From: Acidimicrobiia bacterium
GTDB lineage: Bacteria; Actinomycetota; Acidimicrobiia; Acidimicrobiales; SZUA-35
Direction: 5' to 3'
NCBI GenBank assembly: GCA_029863385.1
Contig: JAOTVU010000030.1
Coordinates: 1 to 36,722, forward strand
DNA: 36,722 nucleotides
Positions 8,563 to 16,461 of the stretch are shown piece after piece. The notes beneath the pieces are model-generated. The model was not told where the DNA came from and made no database searches. It worked only from the letters and a program-made list of their open reading frames with translations. Positions within the stretch are counted from its first letter, which is position 1. Each line of letters begins with the position of its first letter. Made by a program: the position numbers and the translations under genes.

Positions 8563-8587
8563 CGAGTTTGGGCTTGGCCCAAACTCG
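8563..8587. repeat. Perfect hairpin, 11-bp stem with TTG loop
   Basis: CGAGTTTGGGC / TTG / GCCCAAACTCG. The outer arms share CGAGTTT with the hairpin at 8620-8642, but the inner stem differs. It lies between the two direct repeats. Confidence 0.7.
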
Positions 8588-8602
8588 CAGCAACCGCCGC
8601 AA

Positions 8603-8660
8603 GGCGTCCACTGAGTCACCGAGTTTCGCAGAGCGAAACTCGTGGTGTCCGCCCGAAGGG
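8603..8660. repeat. Direct repeat copy 2 (intact palindromic unit)
   Basis: 58 bases repeating 8491-8547. It contains an intact 10-bp hairpin at 8620-8642 (CGAGTTTCGC, loop AGA, GCGAAACTCG). It also contains the left arm and loop of another at 8645-8667 (GTGTCCGCCC, loop GAA, GGGCGGACAC). Three-base loops and absence of a T run make these REP-like palindromes rather than ordinary terminators. An RNA or DNA structural role is possible. Confidence 0.75.
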
Positions 8661-8769
8661 CGGACACACTGCGATAGGGTTACAGAAGAAGTTCTTGTTC
8701 TCTGCCGGCCGGTCGAAACTCCATACCTGGTTTGAAATGCCCCGCCGGAATGTACGTGTTCTGCTCTCC

Positions 8770-10794
8770 ATGACGTCCGTTTGGCCACAATTGGAGCCGC
8801 TCCTTCCGAGGGTCCAGAAACCAGCCCGCTATATCGGTTGCGAAGACGGCGCGAAGGCCACGTTTCCTGACCCTGAGTTGGTCAGTTGGTGTTTCACCTA
8901 CCCCGACACCTACGAAGTCGGGCTGCCGAACCAAGGTCTGCAGATCCTCTACGAGATCGTCAACGAGCGGCCCGACGCCCGTGCCGATCGGTCGTACGCC
9001 CCCTGGGTCGACCTCGAGGAACTCATGCGTCAGGAGAAGCTGCCGCTCTTTTCCGTCGAACATCACACGCCGGCCGGCGAGTTCGATGCCATCGCCTTCA
9101 ATCTCTCGGCCGAGCTGACCTACACGAACCTGCTCAACTGCATCGATCTGGCCGGCGTGCCGATTCACAGCCGCGACCGCACCGAACGGGATCCGCTGAT
9201 CATGGTCGGCGGACACTGCACCTACAACCCGGAGCCGCTCGCCGACTTCGTCGACGTCGTCGTGCTGGGTGACGGCGAGGAGGTCGTCGGCGAGATCACC
9301 GAGGTGATGGTTCGCCACCTGGCGTCGACGGCCGAGCGACCGGCCGCCAAGTTCGCCGACCGTCGAGCGCTGCTGCTGGACCTGGCCCGGATCGAATCCG
9401 TGTACGTTCCCTCGCTCTACGAGATGACCTACGACGGCCCGACAGTGGCCGCCGTCAAGCCTCTGGTCGAGGGCCTGCCGACGCTCATCGAGAAGCGGAC
9501 GGTGGCCGACCTGGCCGACTGGCCGTACCCGAAGGAACAGCTCGTTCCGCTCACAGAGGTCGTGCACGATCGGTTGAACGTCGAGGTGTTCCGCGGTTGC
9601 ACCCGCGGTTGCCGCTTCTGTCAGGCCGGCATGATCACCCGCCCGGTGCGTGAACGTCCGGCCGATCAGGTTCGGACCATGGTCGGGGAGGGGCTGCGGC
9701 GCACCGGCTATGACGAGGTGACGCTCACCTCGCTGTCCACGGCCGACTTCAGCAATGTCGAAGAGGTCGTCACCGACCTGATGAACGACGGCGACGCGGC
9801 CGGCTGCGGACCGGTGTCGGTTTCACTGCCGTCACTTCGGGTCGACGCCTTCGGTGTCGGCATCGCCGCCCAGCTGCAGCGGGCCAAGCGTGGTGGTCTC
9901 ACCTTCGCCCCCGAAGCGGGCACGTGGCGGATGCGTCAGATCATCAACAAGCTGATCCGTGAGGAGGACCTCTACCAGGCGGTCGACGCCGCCTTCTCCC
10001 AGGGTTGGAAGCGGGTCAAGCTCTACTTCCTGATCGGGCTCCCGTCGGAAACGGACGAGGACACGGCCGGCATCGCCGAGCTGGCCAAGAACTGTGTCGC
10101 CATCGGAAAGAAGCACAACAACCGGGCTAGCGTCACCGTGTCGGTCGGCGGTTTCGTGCCCAAGCCATTCACCCCGTTCCAGTGGTTCGGCCAGAACACG
10201 GCCGAGGAGCTGCAGCGCAAGATCAACCTGCTGCGTGACGCCACCCGCAGAATGCGAGGTGTGCAGCTCAAATGGCATGATCCGAGGGCGACCCTGGCCG
10301 AGGGGATCGCCAGCCGGGGCGACCGTCGCCTTGGTCCGGTCATCGAGCAGGTGTGGCGCAACGGCGGCGTGTTCCAGGAATGGTCCGAACATTTCGACAT
10401 CGAACGGTGGACCACCGCCATGGCCGATAACGGCCTGCGTGTCGAGGATTTCGTCTACCGCCATCGCACCGAGGGCGAGGTACTGCCCTGGGATCACCTG
10501 TGGGCCGGACTGCACAAGGACTTCCTGTGGCAGGACTGGCAGGACGCCCTGGCCGAGGTCGGCCTCGAGGACTGCCGCTGGACCCCGTGCTATGACTGCG
10601 GGGCCTGCACCGGCTACGGCATCGAGCACGTTGTCGCCTCGGCCACGCCGCCGGCCGGTGGCAGCCAGGGCACCGGTCAGGATCTGACCACCGGGGGAGC
10701 GGTGCCGGTCACCGTGCTGCCGTCTCGCCCCGGTCCGGCCCCCGAAGATCGAAACGAGAACCGGATCGGCGAACACGCCGAGGTGTCGGCATGA
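8770..10794 (+). CDS. B12-binding/radical SAM protein of the TIGR03960 type
   Basis: 674 residues from ATG 8770, whose opening (MTSVWPQLEPLLPRVQKPARYIG) is typical of the family; 8737 is an alternative ATG. The N-terminal half looks like a B12-binding-type domain. The radical SAM core has Cys277-x3-Cys281-x2-Cys284 (RGCTRGCRFCQAG), which would bind the [4Fe-4S] cluster and SAM. A C-terminal Cys-rich tail (PCYDCGACTGYG) could bind a further metal or cluster. The family is nearly always followed, as here, by a DUF2344 protein overlapping as ATGA, upstream of RNase E/G and L21/L27. The function is not established; context suggests RNA or ribosome modification. The 296 bases before it hold the hairpin repeats. 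Confidence 0.88.
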   Translation: MTSVWPQLEPLLPRVQKPARYIGCEDGAKATFPDPELVSWCFTYPDTYEVGLPNQGLQILYEIVNERPDARADRSYAPWVDLEELMRQEKLPLFSVEHHTPAGEFDAIAFNLSAELTYTNLLNCIDLAGVPIHSRDRTERDPLIMVGGHCTYNPEPLADFVDVVVLGDGEEVVGEITEVMVRHLASTAERPAAKFADRRALLLDLARIESVYVPSLYEMTYDGPTVAAVKPLVEGLPTLIEKRTVADLADWPYPKEQLVPLTEVVHDRLNVEVFRGCTRGCRFCQAGMITRPVRERPADQVRTMVGEGLRRTGYDEVTLTSLSTADFSNVEEVVTDLMNDGDAAGCGPVSVSLPSLRVDAFGVGIAAQLQRAKRGGLTFAPEAGTWRMRQIINKLIREEDLYQAVDAAFSQGWKRVKLYFLIGLPSETDEDTAGIAELAKNCVAIGKKHNNRASVTVSVGGFVPKPFTPFQWFGQNTAEELQRKINLLRDATRRMRGVQLKWHDPRATLAEGIASRGDRRLGPVIEQVWRNGGVFQEWSEHFDIERWTTAMADNGLRVEDFVYRHRTEGEVLPWDHLWAGLHKDFLWQDWQDALAEVGLEDCRWTPCYDCGACTGYGIEHVVASATPPAGGSQGTGQDLTTGGAVPVTVLPSRPGPAPEDRNENRIGEHAEVSA

Positions 10795-11594
10795 GTCCGC
10801 CACCCCGTCTCCGCCTCCGGATCCGATTCACCAAGGCAGGCAAGATTCGTTTTGTCAGCCATCGAGATGTGGCCCGCCTCTTCGAGCGGGCCATGCGAAT
10901 TGTTCGACTCCCCATGGCCTACTCCGAAGGGTTCTCACCGCGCCCGAAGCTCAGCTTCGGGCTGGCCCTCAGTGTCGGTCACGAGTCGAACGCCGAATAC
11001 CTCGATGTCGAGGTCACCGAAATGCCCGACGTCGAGTCCCTTGCCGCAGCCTTGACCGACGCCCTACCCGACGGCCTGACCGTCGAAGCAGTCGTGGTGT
11101 TGGAACAGGGCGCGGTCTCCCTACAACAGGTAATCACGAGTTGCACCTGGCGCATCGAGGTTCTCGGTGTGCCGACGGACAGGGTGACGGCCGCAGTGGC
11201 CCTCGCCCTGGATGCCCCGGAACTGCTCCTGGAGCGGGTCCGCAAGGGGAAGACCGCCGTCGCCGACGTCCGCCCGGCCATCCTCGCACTTCGAGTGGCC
11301 GGCCCCACCAGGGGCACTCCCGCCAGGGAAACGCCGACAAGAGACGGCTTGCCACCACACGGCACAGAATTGGAAGTCGAACTGTCCAACGAGAGCACTT
11401 CACTACGTCCATCGGAACTGATCGAGGTTCTCGGCCGCCTGGCCGCCGGACCCGATTCGCCCGAACCGGACGGAGGTCTCATCGAGGGACGAGTTCGACG
11501 AACACATCAATGGATTGAAGTCGACGGGATCCGGAGCGAACCGGTGAGTAGACCTGACGCGTCGACCAGGCACGAATTGAGACGTGCCTCATGA
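10791..11594 (+). CDS. DUF2344 protein (TIGR03936 family), radical SAM partner
   Basis: 267 residues from ATG 10791, overlapping the radical SAM stop by 4 bases (ATGA), so the two products are made in step. The N-terminus has the family signature: RIRFTKAGKIRFVSHRD, then YSEGFSPRPKLSFGLALSVGHES. In some clostridia and others this domain is fused to the C-terminus of the radical SAM protein, which supports a direct partnership. The C-terminal third (about 180-267) is less conserved and Pro/Thr/Arg-rich. Molecular role unknown. The frame ends just inside the leader of the RNase E/G gene. Confidence 0.85.
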   Translation: MSPPPRLRLRIRFTKAGKIRFVSHRDVARLFERAMRIVRLPMAYSEGFSPRPKLSFGLALSVGHESNAEYLDVEVTEMPDVESLAAALTDALPDGLTVEAVVVLEQGAVSLQQVITSCTWRIEVLGVPTDRVTAAVALALDAPELLLERVRKGKTAVADVRPAILALRVAGPTRGTPARETPTRDGLPPHGTELEVELSNESTSLRPSELIEVLGRLAAGPDSPEPDGGLIEGRVRRTHQWIEVDGIRSEPVSRPDASTRHELRRAS

Positions 11595-11610
11595 GAAGGG
11601 ATGTTCGTAC

Positions 11611-13404
11611 ATGTCCGAAGCGTCCGAGAGCAGTCAGGCTCCCGTTGACCGCCCAACCAGCGAGCCGGTAAAGGAATCGTCCTCCGGCTCTCCCAAAACC
11701 GCAGCCACTGCGCCGTCGACACCAAAACCAAAGATCGGCGATTCCCGCCCGGCCCCGGCATCCACCGGATCGCCGGGTGGCGGCACCGCCGGGGGCGGCG
11801 ATTCCCGCCGTCGGCGTCGCCGCCGCAAGTCTGGTGGTGGAGACGGCCCCACCAATCAAGGTTCCGGAAGTCGTTCCCAGCGCGATGGCGACGGCAACGA
11901 TGGCAGTGGAGCGCAGAACAACCGGCGATCCAGCGTTCAAAAGGGCCAATCCGACGGCAGCTCGTCATCAGGTTCGGGCTCCGGTCGATCCCGCCGCCGG
12001 GGGAGGGGCCGCAACCGCGGGCGGCCGTCCAAGCCCGAACCCGTCGGTCACGTCATCCCCGCTGGGGATCTGGACCTCGACGAGGAGACACTGCAGCGTC
12101 GTCGTGGGCGGTCTCGCAAGGGCCGACCGGTCGGCCGCTATCTGATGGTGGTCTCGAAAAAAGTCGACGCCACCCATATCGCCGTCCTCGAGGGTCGCTC
12201 GCTGATCGAGTACTACGTGTCCCGGCCGACCGACGACGTCTTTCAGATCCACGGCAACATCTACCTCGGACGAGTTCAGAACGTGCTACCCGGTATGGAG
12301 GCGGCGTTCGTCGACATAGGCACGCCGAAGAACGCCGTGATCTACCGGGGTGACGTCCAGTACGACAAGGACGACTTCGACGGGTCGAGCGCCTCCCAGC
12401 CGAAGATCGAACAGATGCTCAAGGCCCGCCAGTCGATCCTCTGTCAGGTCACCAAGAATCCGATCGCCCACAAGGGCGCCCGTCTCACGACCGAGGTGTC
12501 GCTGCCCGGCCGGTTTGTCGTCCTGGTTCCCAACAGCTCCACCTACGGTATTTCGAAGCGCCTTCCCGACAACGAGCGCAAGCGGTTGCGGCAGATTCTC
12601 GACAAGGTCCGCCCCCGGGAGCACGGTCTAATTGTGCGCACTGCCGCGGAGAACGTGACCGCGGCCGAGATCGAGCGGGACATCACCGGTCTCCTGGACC
12701 AGTGGAAACAGATCGAGACCCTGGCCGCCCGGTCCAAGGCGCCGGCGTTGCTTTACCAGGAGCCTGACATGTCGACCCGGGTCATCCGGGAGGAGTTCAA
12801 CAAGGAGTACCGCGGTGTCGTCCTCGACGACCAGGACCTCTACAGGGAGGTCTCCGACTATGTCTCGGCCATCACGCCCGCCCTGGCCGACCGCGTCGAG
12901 CACTACGATCCCGAGGCCGAGCGTTTGCCGGTGTTCGAACGGTTCCACGTGCACGAGCAGCTGCACAAGGCCCTCGACAAGAAGGTGTGGTTGCCGTCGG
13001 GCGGATCGTTGATCATCGAGTCGACCGAGGCGCTGACCGTCATCGATGTCAACACCGGCAAGAACGTGGGCACATCCAGTCTCGAGGACACCGTCTTCGA
13101 GAACAACCTGGAAGCGGCCGAGACCATCGCCCAGCAACTGAGGCTGCGCGACATCGGCGGTATCATCGTCATCGATTTCGTCGACATGGAATCGAAGAAG
13201 AACCGCGACGAGGTCATGCGGGTCTTCCGCCGGGCGCTCAGCCGAGACAAGACCCGAACCCAGGTGTTCGACATCTCAGCCCTCGGGCTGGCCGAGATGA
13301 CCAGAAAACGAATCGGTGAGGGTCTCCTCGAGTCGCTGTCGGTGGAATGCCCGCATTGCGACGGCCGAGGCATCGAAATCTTGCCGATCGTGCAAGAAAC
13401 CTAG
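11611..13404 (+). CDS. rne: Ribonuclease E/G family endoribonuclease
   Basis: 597 residues from ATG 11611, with GAGAAGGG 10 bases upstream. Residues 1-175 are low complexity (Ser/Gly/Pro, then Arg-rich runs such as RRRRRRK and RGRGRNRGR), likely disordered and RNA-binding. The S1 domain begins near 213 (HGNIYLGRVQNVLPGMEAAF). Catalytic Asp479 (TVIDVNTG) and Asp522 (VIDFVDM) are 43 residues apart, exactly as D303 and D346 in E. coli RNase E. The Zn-link Cys580-x2-Cys583 (CPHC) closes the domain. The enzyme processes rRNA and degrades mRNA. There is no long C-terminal scaffold; the disorder is N-terminal, as in mycobacterial enzymes. Linked to L21/L27 downstream. Confidence 0.93.
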   Translation: MSEASESSQAPVDRPTSEPVKESSSGSPKTAATAPSTPKPKIGDSRPAPASTGSPGGGTAGGGDSRRRRRRRKSGGGDGPTNQGSGSRSQRDGDGNDGSGAQNNRRSSVQKGQSDGSSSSGSGSGRSRRRGRGRNRGRPSKPEPVGHVIPAGDLDLDEETLQRRRGRSRKGRPVGRYLMVVSKKVDATHIAVLEGRSLIEYYVSRPTDDVFQIHGNIYLGRVQNVLPGMEAAFVDIGTPKNAVIYRGDVQYDKDDFDGSSASQPKIEQMLKARQSILCQVTKNPIAHKGARLTTEVSLPGRFVVLVPNSSTYGISKRLPDNERKRLRQILDKVRPREHGLIVRTAAENVTAAEIERDITGLLDQWKQIETLAARSKAPALLYQEPDMSTRVIREEFNKEYRGVVLDDQDLYREVSDYVSAITPALADRVEHYDPEAERLPVFERFHVHEQLHKALDKKVWLPSGGSLIIESTEALTVIDVNTGKNVGTSSLEDTVFENNLEAAETIAQQLRLRDIGGIIVIDFVDMESKKNRDEVMRVFRRALSRDKTRTQVFDISALGLAEMTRKRIGEGLLESLSVECPHCDGRGIEILPIVQET

Positions 13405-13415
13405 CCCCATCCCGG

Positions 13416-13421
13416 TAGCAT
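13416..13421 (+). promoter_or_regulatory. Candidate -10 box before rplU
   Basis: TAGCAT ends 9 bases before the ATG at 13431 in the 26-base gap after RNase E/G. It could give a leaderless internal promoter for the L21-L27 genes. Confidence 0.35.
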
Positions 13422-13430
13422 TGTTCCGTT

Positions 13431-13739
13431 ATGTACGCAATCGTAGCCACCGGTGGCAAGCAGTACCGGATAGAAGAGGGCCAGCGAATCCAGGTCGAGC
13501 GAGTCGGTGAAGTCGGCTCGGACATCGAGCTGCGGCCGGTGATGCTCGTGGACGGTGACCAGGTCCTGGCCACCCCCGACCAGCTCAAGGCTGCGTCGGT
13601 TTCCGCCCGGATCGTCGAAGAGACGAAGGGGCCGAAGATCGACGGATTCACCTACAAGTCCAAGACCAACAATCGACGTCGCTACGGTCACCGCCAGACC
13701 TACGCCACGATCGAAATCACGGGCATCACGAAGGGCTGA
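13431..13739 (+). CDS. rplU: 50S ribosomal protein L21
   Basis: 102 residues, full length. It opens MYAIVATGGKQYRIEEGQ, the canonical L21 start. The C-terminal rRNA-binding signature is present (KSKTNNRRRYGHRQTYATIEI). It binds 23S rRNA in the large subunit. rpmA follows after 6 bases, the universal L21-L27 pairing. Confidence 0.97.
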   Translation: MYAIVATGGKQYRIEEGQRIQVERVGEVGSDIELRPVMLVDGDQVLATPDQLKAASVSARIVEETKGPKIDGFTYKSKTNNRRRYGHRQTYATIEITGITKG

Positions 13740-13745
13740 GAGACC

Positions 13746-13997
13746 ATGTCGAAGACCAAGGGAGGCGGTTCCACACGGAACGGCCGTGATTCTCAAAGCA
13801 AACGGCTGGGCGTCAAGGCCTACGATGGCCAGGCGCTGACCGCCGGTTCCATCATCGTTCGCCAGCGCGGCACCAAGTTTCATCCCGGCCACAACGTGGC
13901 CAAGGGCGGCGACGACACCCTGTTCGCCACCGCTCCAGGTCGAGTCAAGTTCGGTTTCCGCAAGGGCCGGCGACTCGTCGACGTCGTCGCCGACTGA
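13746..13997 (+). CDS. rpmA: 50S ribosomal protein L27
   Basis: 83 residues. It starts [20 protein letters not shown]; the usual MAHKK is replaced by MSKTK, but the [11 protein letters not shown] block that reaches toward the peptidyl transferase centre is intact. There is no N-terminal cleavable extension of the Firmicutes type. Downstream comes [20 protein letters not shown], typical of the family. GAGACC sits immediately before the ATG. Confidence 0.97.
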   Translation: MSKTKGGGSTRNGRDSQSKRLGVKAYDGQALTAGSIIVRQRGTKFHPGHNVAKGGDDTLFATAPGRVKFGFRKGRRLVDVVAD

Positions 13998-14099
13998 TAC
14001 CGTTCGGCCGCAGGCGGTCCCGCAGCCGGATTCGTCGATTCCGGTCGCTTCGGGTCGCCCCGACGGCGTCGGGTGCCGACTGATCAGGGAGGTGGCCCG

Positions 14100-15353
14100 A
14101 TGTCGAACTTCGTAGACGAATGCAACCTGTCGGTCCGCGGTGGTGACGGTGGCGCGGGCTGCGTCTCGTTTCGGCGGGAGGCTCACGTCGCTTACGGCGG
14201 ACCCGACGGTGGTGACGGCGGCAACGGTGGTGATGTCTGGCTGGTCGCCGACCGCAACGTCTCGTCGCTGCTGGCCTTTCGTGACTACCCGCACCGGATA
14301 GCCGAGAGCGGAACTCACGGCCAAGGCGCCAAAAGGCATGGCAAGCGGGGCAAAGACCTGATCGTGCCGGTTCCCGAGGGGACCACGGTGAAGGACCACG
14401 AGACCGGTGAAATCCTCGCCGATCTCGTCAGCCACGGTGATCGATGGTTGGCCGGTCCCGGCGGTCGCGGTGGCCGGGGCAATGCACGGTTCCTGTCGAA
14501 CCGCCGTCGAGCGCCGAAGTTCGCCGAACAGGGCGAGGTGTGTTCCGACACGTGGTACCGGCTCGAACTGAAGCTGATGGCCGACGTGGCACTCGTCGGC
14601 TTTCCGTCCGCAGGCAAGAGCACGTTGATCTCGGTCATCTCCCGCGCCAAACCCAAGATCGCCGACTACCCGTTCACCACCCTCGAACCGAATCTCGGTG
14701 TTGTGGTCGTCGGTGAATCCGAGTTCGTGGTCGCCGATTTGCCCGGTCTCATCGAGGGGGCGAGCGAGGGCGCCGGTCTCGGCGACCGATTCCTCCGCCA
14801 CATCGAACGAGCCAGGGTGCTCGTCTATCTCCTCGACCTCAGCTCGATCGACGGTGCCAGCCCGGCCGAACAGCTGGAGGTCCTCCACAAGGAACTTGGC
14901 AACTATCAGCCTTCGCTTCTGGAACGGCCGAGCATCGTGGTCGGCTCGAAGGCCGACGTGTTGACGGCCGATGACTGGGGCCGTGACGCGCCCGTCGACA
15001 TGGTCATATCGTCGGCCACGAACCAGGGCATCGACCAATTCAAATGGCGTCTGCTGGAACTGGTGCAGGAGGCCAGAGCCGCTGAGCCCCAACGGGAGGG
15101 ATTCGTCATCCACCGTCCGGAGGCCGTCGGCGTGGAGCTGGTTCGTGACGACGACGGTGCCTGGCGCATCGTCGGCCGGGCAGCGGAACGGGCGGTCGCC
15201 CTGTCGGACCTGACGGACGTGGGCGCCCTCGACTACGCTCGGAATCGGTTGAAAAAGCTAGGTGTCGACAAAGCGTTGAAACGAGCAGGCCTCCGAAACG
15301 GCGACGAAGTTCGGATCGGAGAGTTCGCTTTCGAATACGAAGAGGACATGTGA
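14100..15353 (+). CDS. obg: Obg-family GTPase, ribosome assembly and stress
   Basis: 417 residues from ATG 14100, with a strong Shine-Dalgarno (GGGAGGTGG); an in-frame GTG at 14073 is less likely. The glycine-rich Obg fold occupies 1-158 (RGGDGGAG, GGPDGGDGGNGGD). The GTPase domain has G1 GFPSAGKST (167-175), G3 DLPGLIEGA and G4 GSKAD in place of NKxD (Asn replaced by Ser, Asp kept). A C-terminal OCT domain ends the protein (GLRNGDEVRIGEFAFEYEED). It is a 50S maturation factor that also responds to (p)ppGpp in characterised species. The stop overlaps the GTG of proB by 4 bases. A 570-codon minus-strand frame over this gene is a shadow. Confidence 0.95.
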   Translation: MSNFVDECNLSVRGGDGGAGCVSFRREAHVAYGGPDGGDGGNGGDVWLVADRNVSSLLAFRDYPHRIAESGTHGQGAKRHGKRGKDLIVPVPEGTTVKDHETGEILADLVSHGDRWLAGPGGRGGRGNARFLSNRRRAPKFAEQGEVCSDTWYRLELKLMADVALVGFPSAGKSTLISVISRAKPKIADYPFTTLEPNLGVVVVGESEFVVADLPGLIEGASEGAGLGDRFLRHIERARVLVYLLDLSSIDGASPAEQLEVLHKELGNYQPSLLERPSIVVGSKADVLTADDWGRDAPVDMVISSATNQGIDQFKWRLLELVQEARAAEPQREGFVIHRPEAVGVELVRDDDGAWRIVGRAAERAVALSDLTDVGALDYARNRLKKLGVDKALKRAGLRNGDEVRIGEFAFEYEEDM

Positions 15354-16447
15354 AAGTAGTAGCCAAGATCGGATCGTCCTCCCTCACGACCGTGACCGGC
15401 GAGATCGAACACCGAGCCGTGGCCAAGATCTGCGCTGAGGTGGCCGAACTCAACAGTCTGGGCCACAAGACCGTAGTGGTGACGAGCGCCGCGGTGAGCG
15501 CCGGTCTGGCTCCGCTGGGCTACAACGCCGCGAACCGTCCGAAGGAGGCCGAGAAGCTTCGTGCGGCCTCCGCCGTTGGCCAGATCGCGCTCATGGCCAC
15601 CTACAAGGGCCACTTGGCGTCGAATGGTCTGACCGCCGGTCAGGTGCTGCTGGCGCCGACCGACATGTGGTACCGCAACCGGTATCTGAAGAGCCGGGGC
15701 ACGCTTCAGGCGCTGCTCGAGGCTGGTGTGGTACCCGTGATCAACGAGAACGACGCCGTCGCCGACGACGAGATTCGCTTCGGCGACAACGACCGTTTGG
15801 CGGCACTCGTGGCTCATCTGATCGACGCCGACCGGCTGGTGCTTCTCACCGACACCGCCGGCGTCTTCACCGCCGATCCTCGTCACGACGAGAACGCATC
15901 ACTGATCGAGGAGGTAATCGAGATCGACCAGCACCTGGAGCGGGTCGTAGGCGGTCCCGGTAGTTCGCTGGGCCGGGGCGGCATGGCATCGAAGTTGGCG
16001 GCCGCGAAGATCGCGGCCTGGTCGGGTGTCGAGACGACGATCGCCCAGTCGGATCGCCCCAACGTGCTGCTCGATGCCGTTTCCGGGGAACCGGGAGTCG
16101 GGACGGTGTTCCGAGCCCACAAACAACGGCTCCCGGCCCGCAAGCTGTGGATCGCGTTCGCGCTGCCGGCATCAGGTCGTATCATCGTCGACGGTGGTGC
16201 CCGCCGAGCCATCGAGAACGAGCGCCGGTCACTGCTGGCGGCCGGCATCATAAAGGCCGACGGCGAGTTCCCGGCCGACGCCGCCGTCGAGGTGTTCGAC
16301 GAGCGGGGCAATCTTTTCGCCAAGGGCTTGACCCGCTGGGACAGCCAGCAGATCGGTGCGCACGCAGGTTCGACCAGCGATGTGTTTCCGTCGGACCTCC
16401 CCGAGGAGGTCATTCACCGCGACGACCTGGTGATGCTACCGTCCTGA
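15350..16447 (+). CDS. proB: Glutamate 5-kinase
   Basis: 365 residues from GTG 15350, overlapping the obg stop (GTGA). The amino acid kinase domain has the ATP site KIGSSSLT, VTSAAVSAGL, the glutamate-binding INENDAV and FGDNDRLAALVA. Then come LTDTAGVFTADPR and GRGGMASKLAAAKIA. A C-terminal PUA domain (from about residue 270; IIVDGGARRAI) makes up the last third. It catalyses the first step of proline synthesis. proA does not follow; the next gene is convergent, only 14 bases away. Confidence 0.95.
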   Translation: MKVVAKIGSSSLTTVTGEIEHRAVAKICAEVAELNSLGHKTVVVTSAAVSAGLAPLGYNAANRPKEAEKLRAASAVGQIALMATYKGHLASNGLTAGQVLLAPTDMWYRNRYLKSRGTLQALLEAGVVPVINENDAVADDEIRFGDNDRLAALVAHLIDADRLVLLTDTAGVFTADPRHDENASLIEEVIEIDQHLERVVGGPGSSLGRGGMASKLAAAKIAAWSGVETTIAQSDRPNVLLDAVSGEPGVGTVFRAHKQRLPARKLWIAFALPASGRIIVDGGARRAIENERRSLLAAGIIKADGEFPADAAVEVFDERGNLFAKGLTRWDSQQIGAHAGSTSDVFPSDLPEEVIHRDDLVMLPS

Positions 16448-16461
16448 CTCGGCCTCGGCGC

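Noticed and set aside
8491..8667. Possible CRISPR array
   Set aside because: Only two repeat copies, about 57 bases long, with one spacer that is itself a hairpin; no cas genes.
13401..15113. 570-codon minus-strand frame opposite L21, L27 and obg
   Set aside because: It spans three well-identified genes on the other strand and shows no domain.
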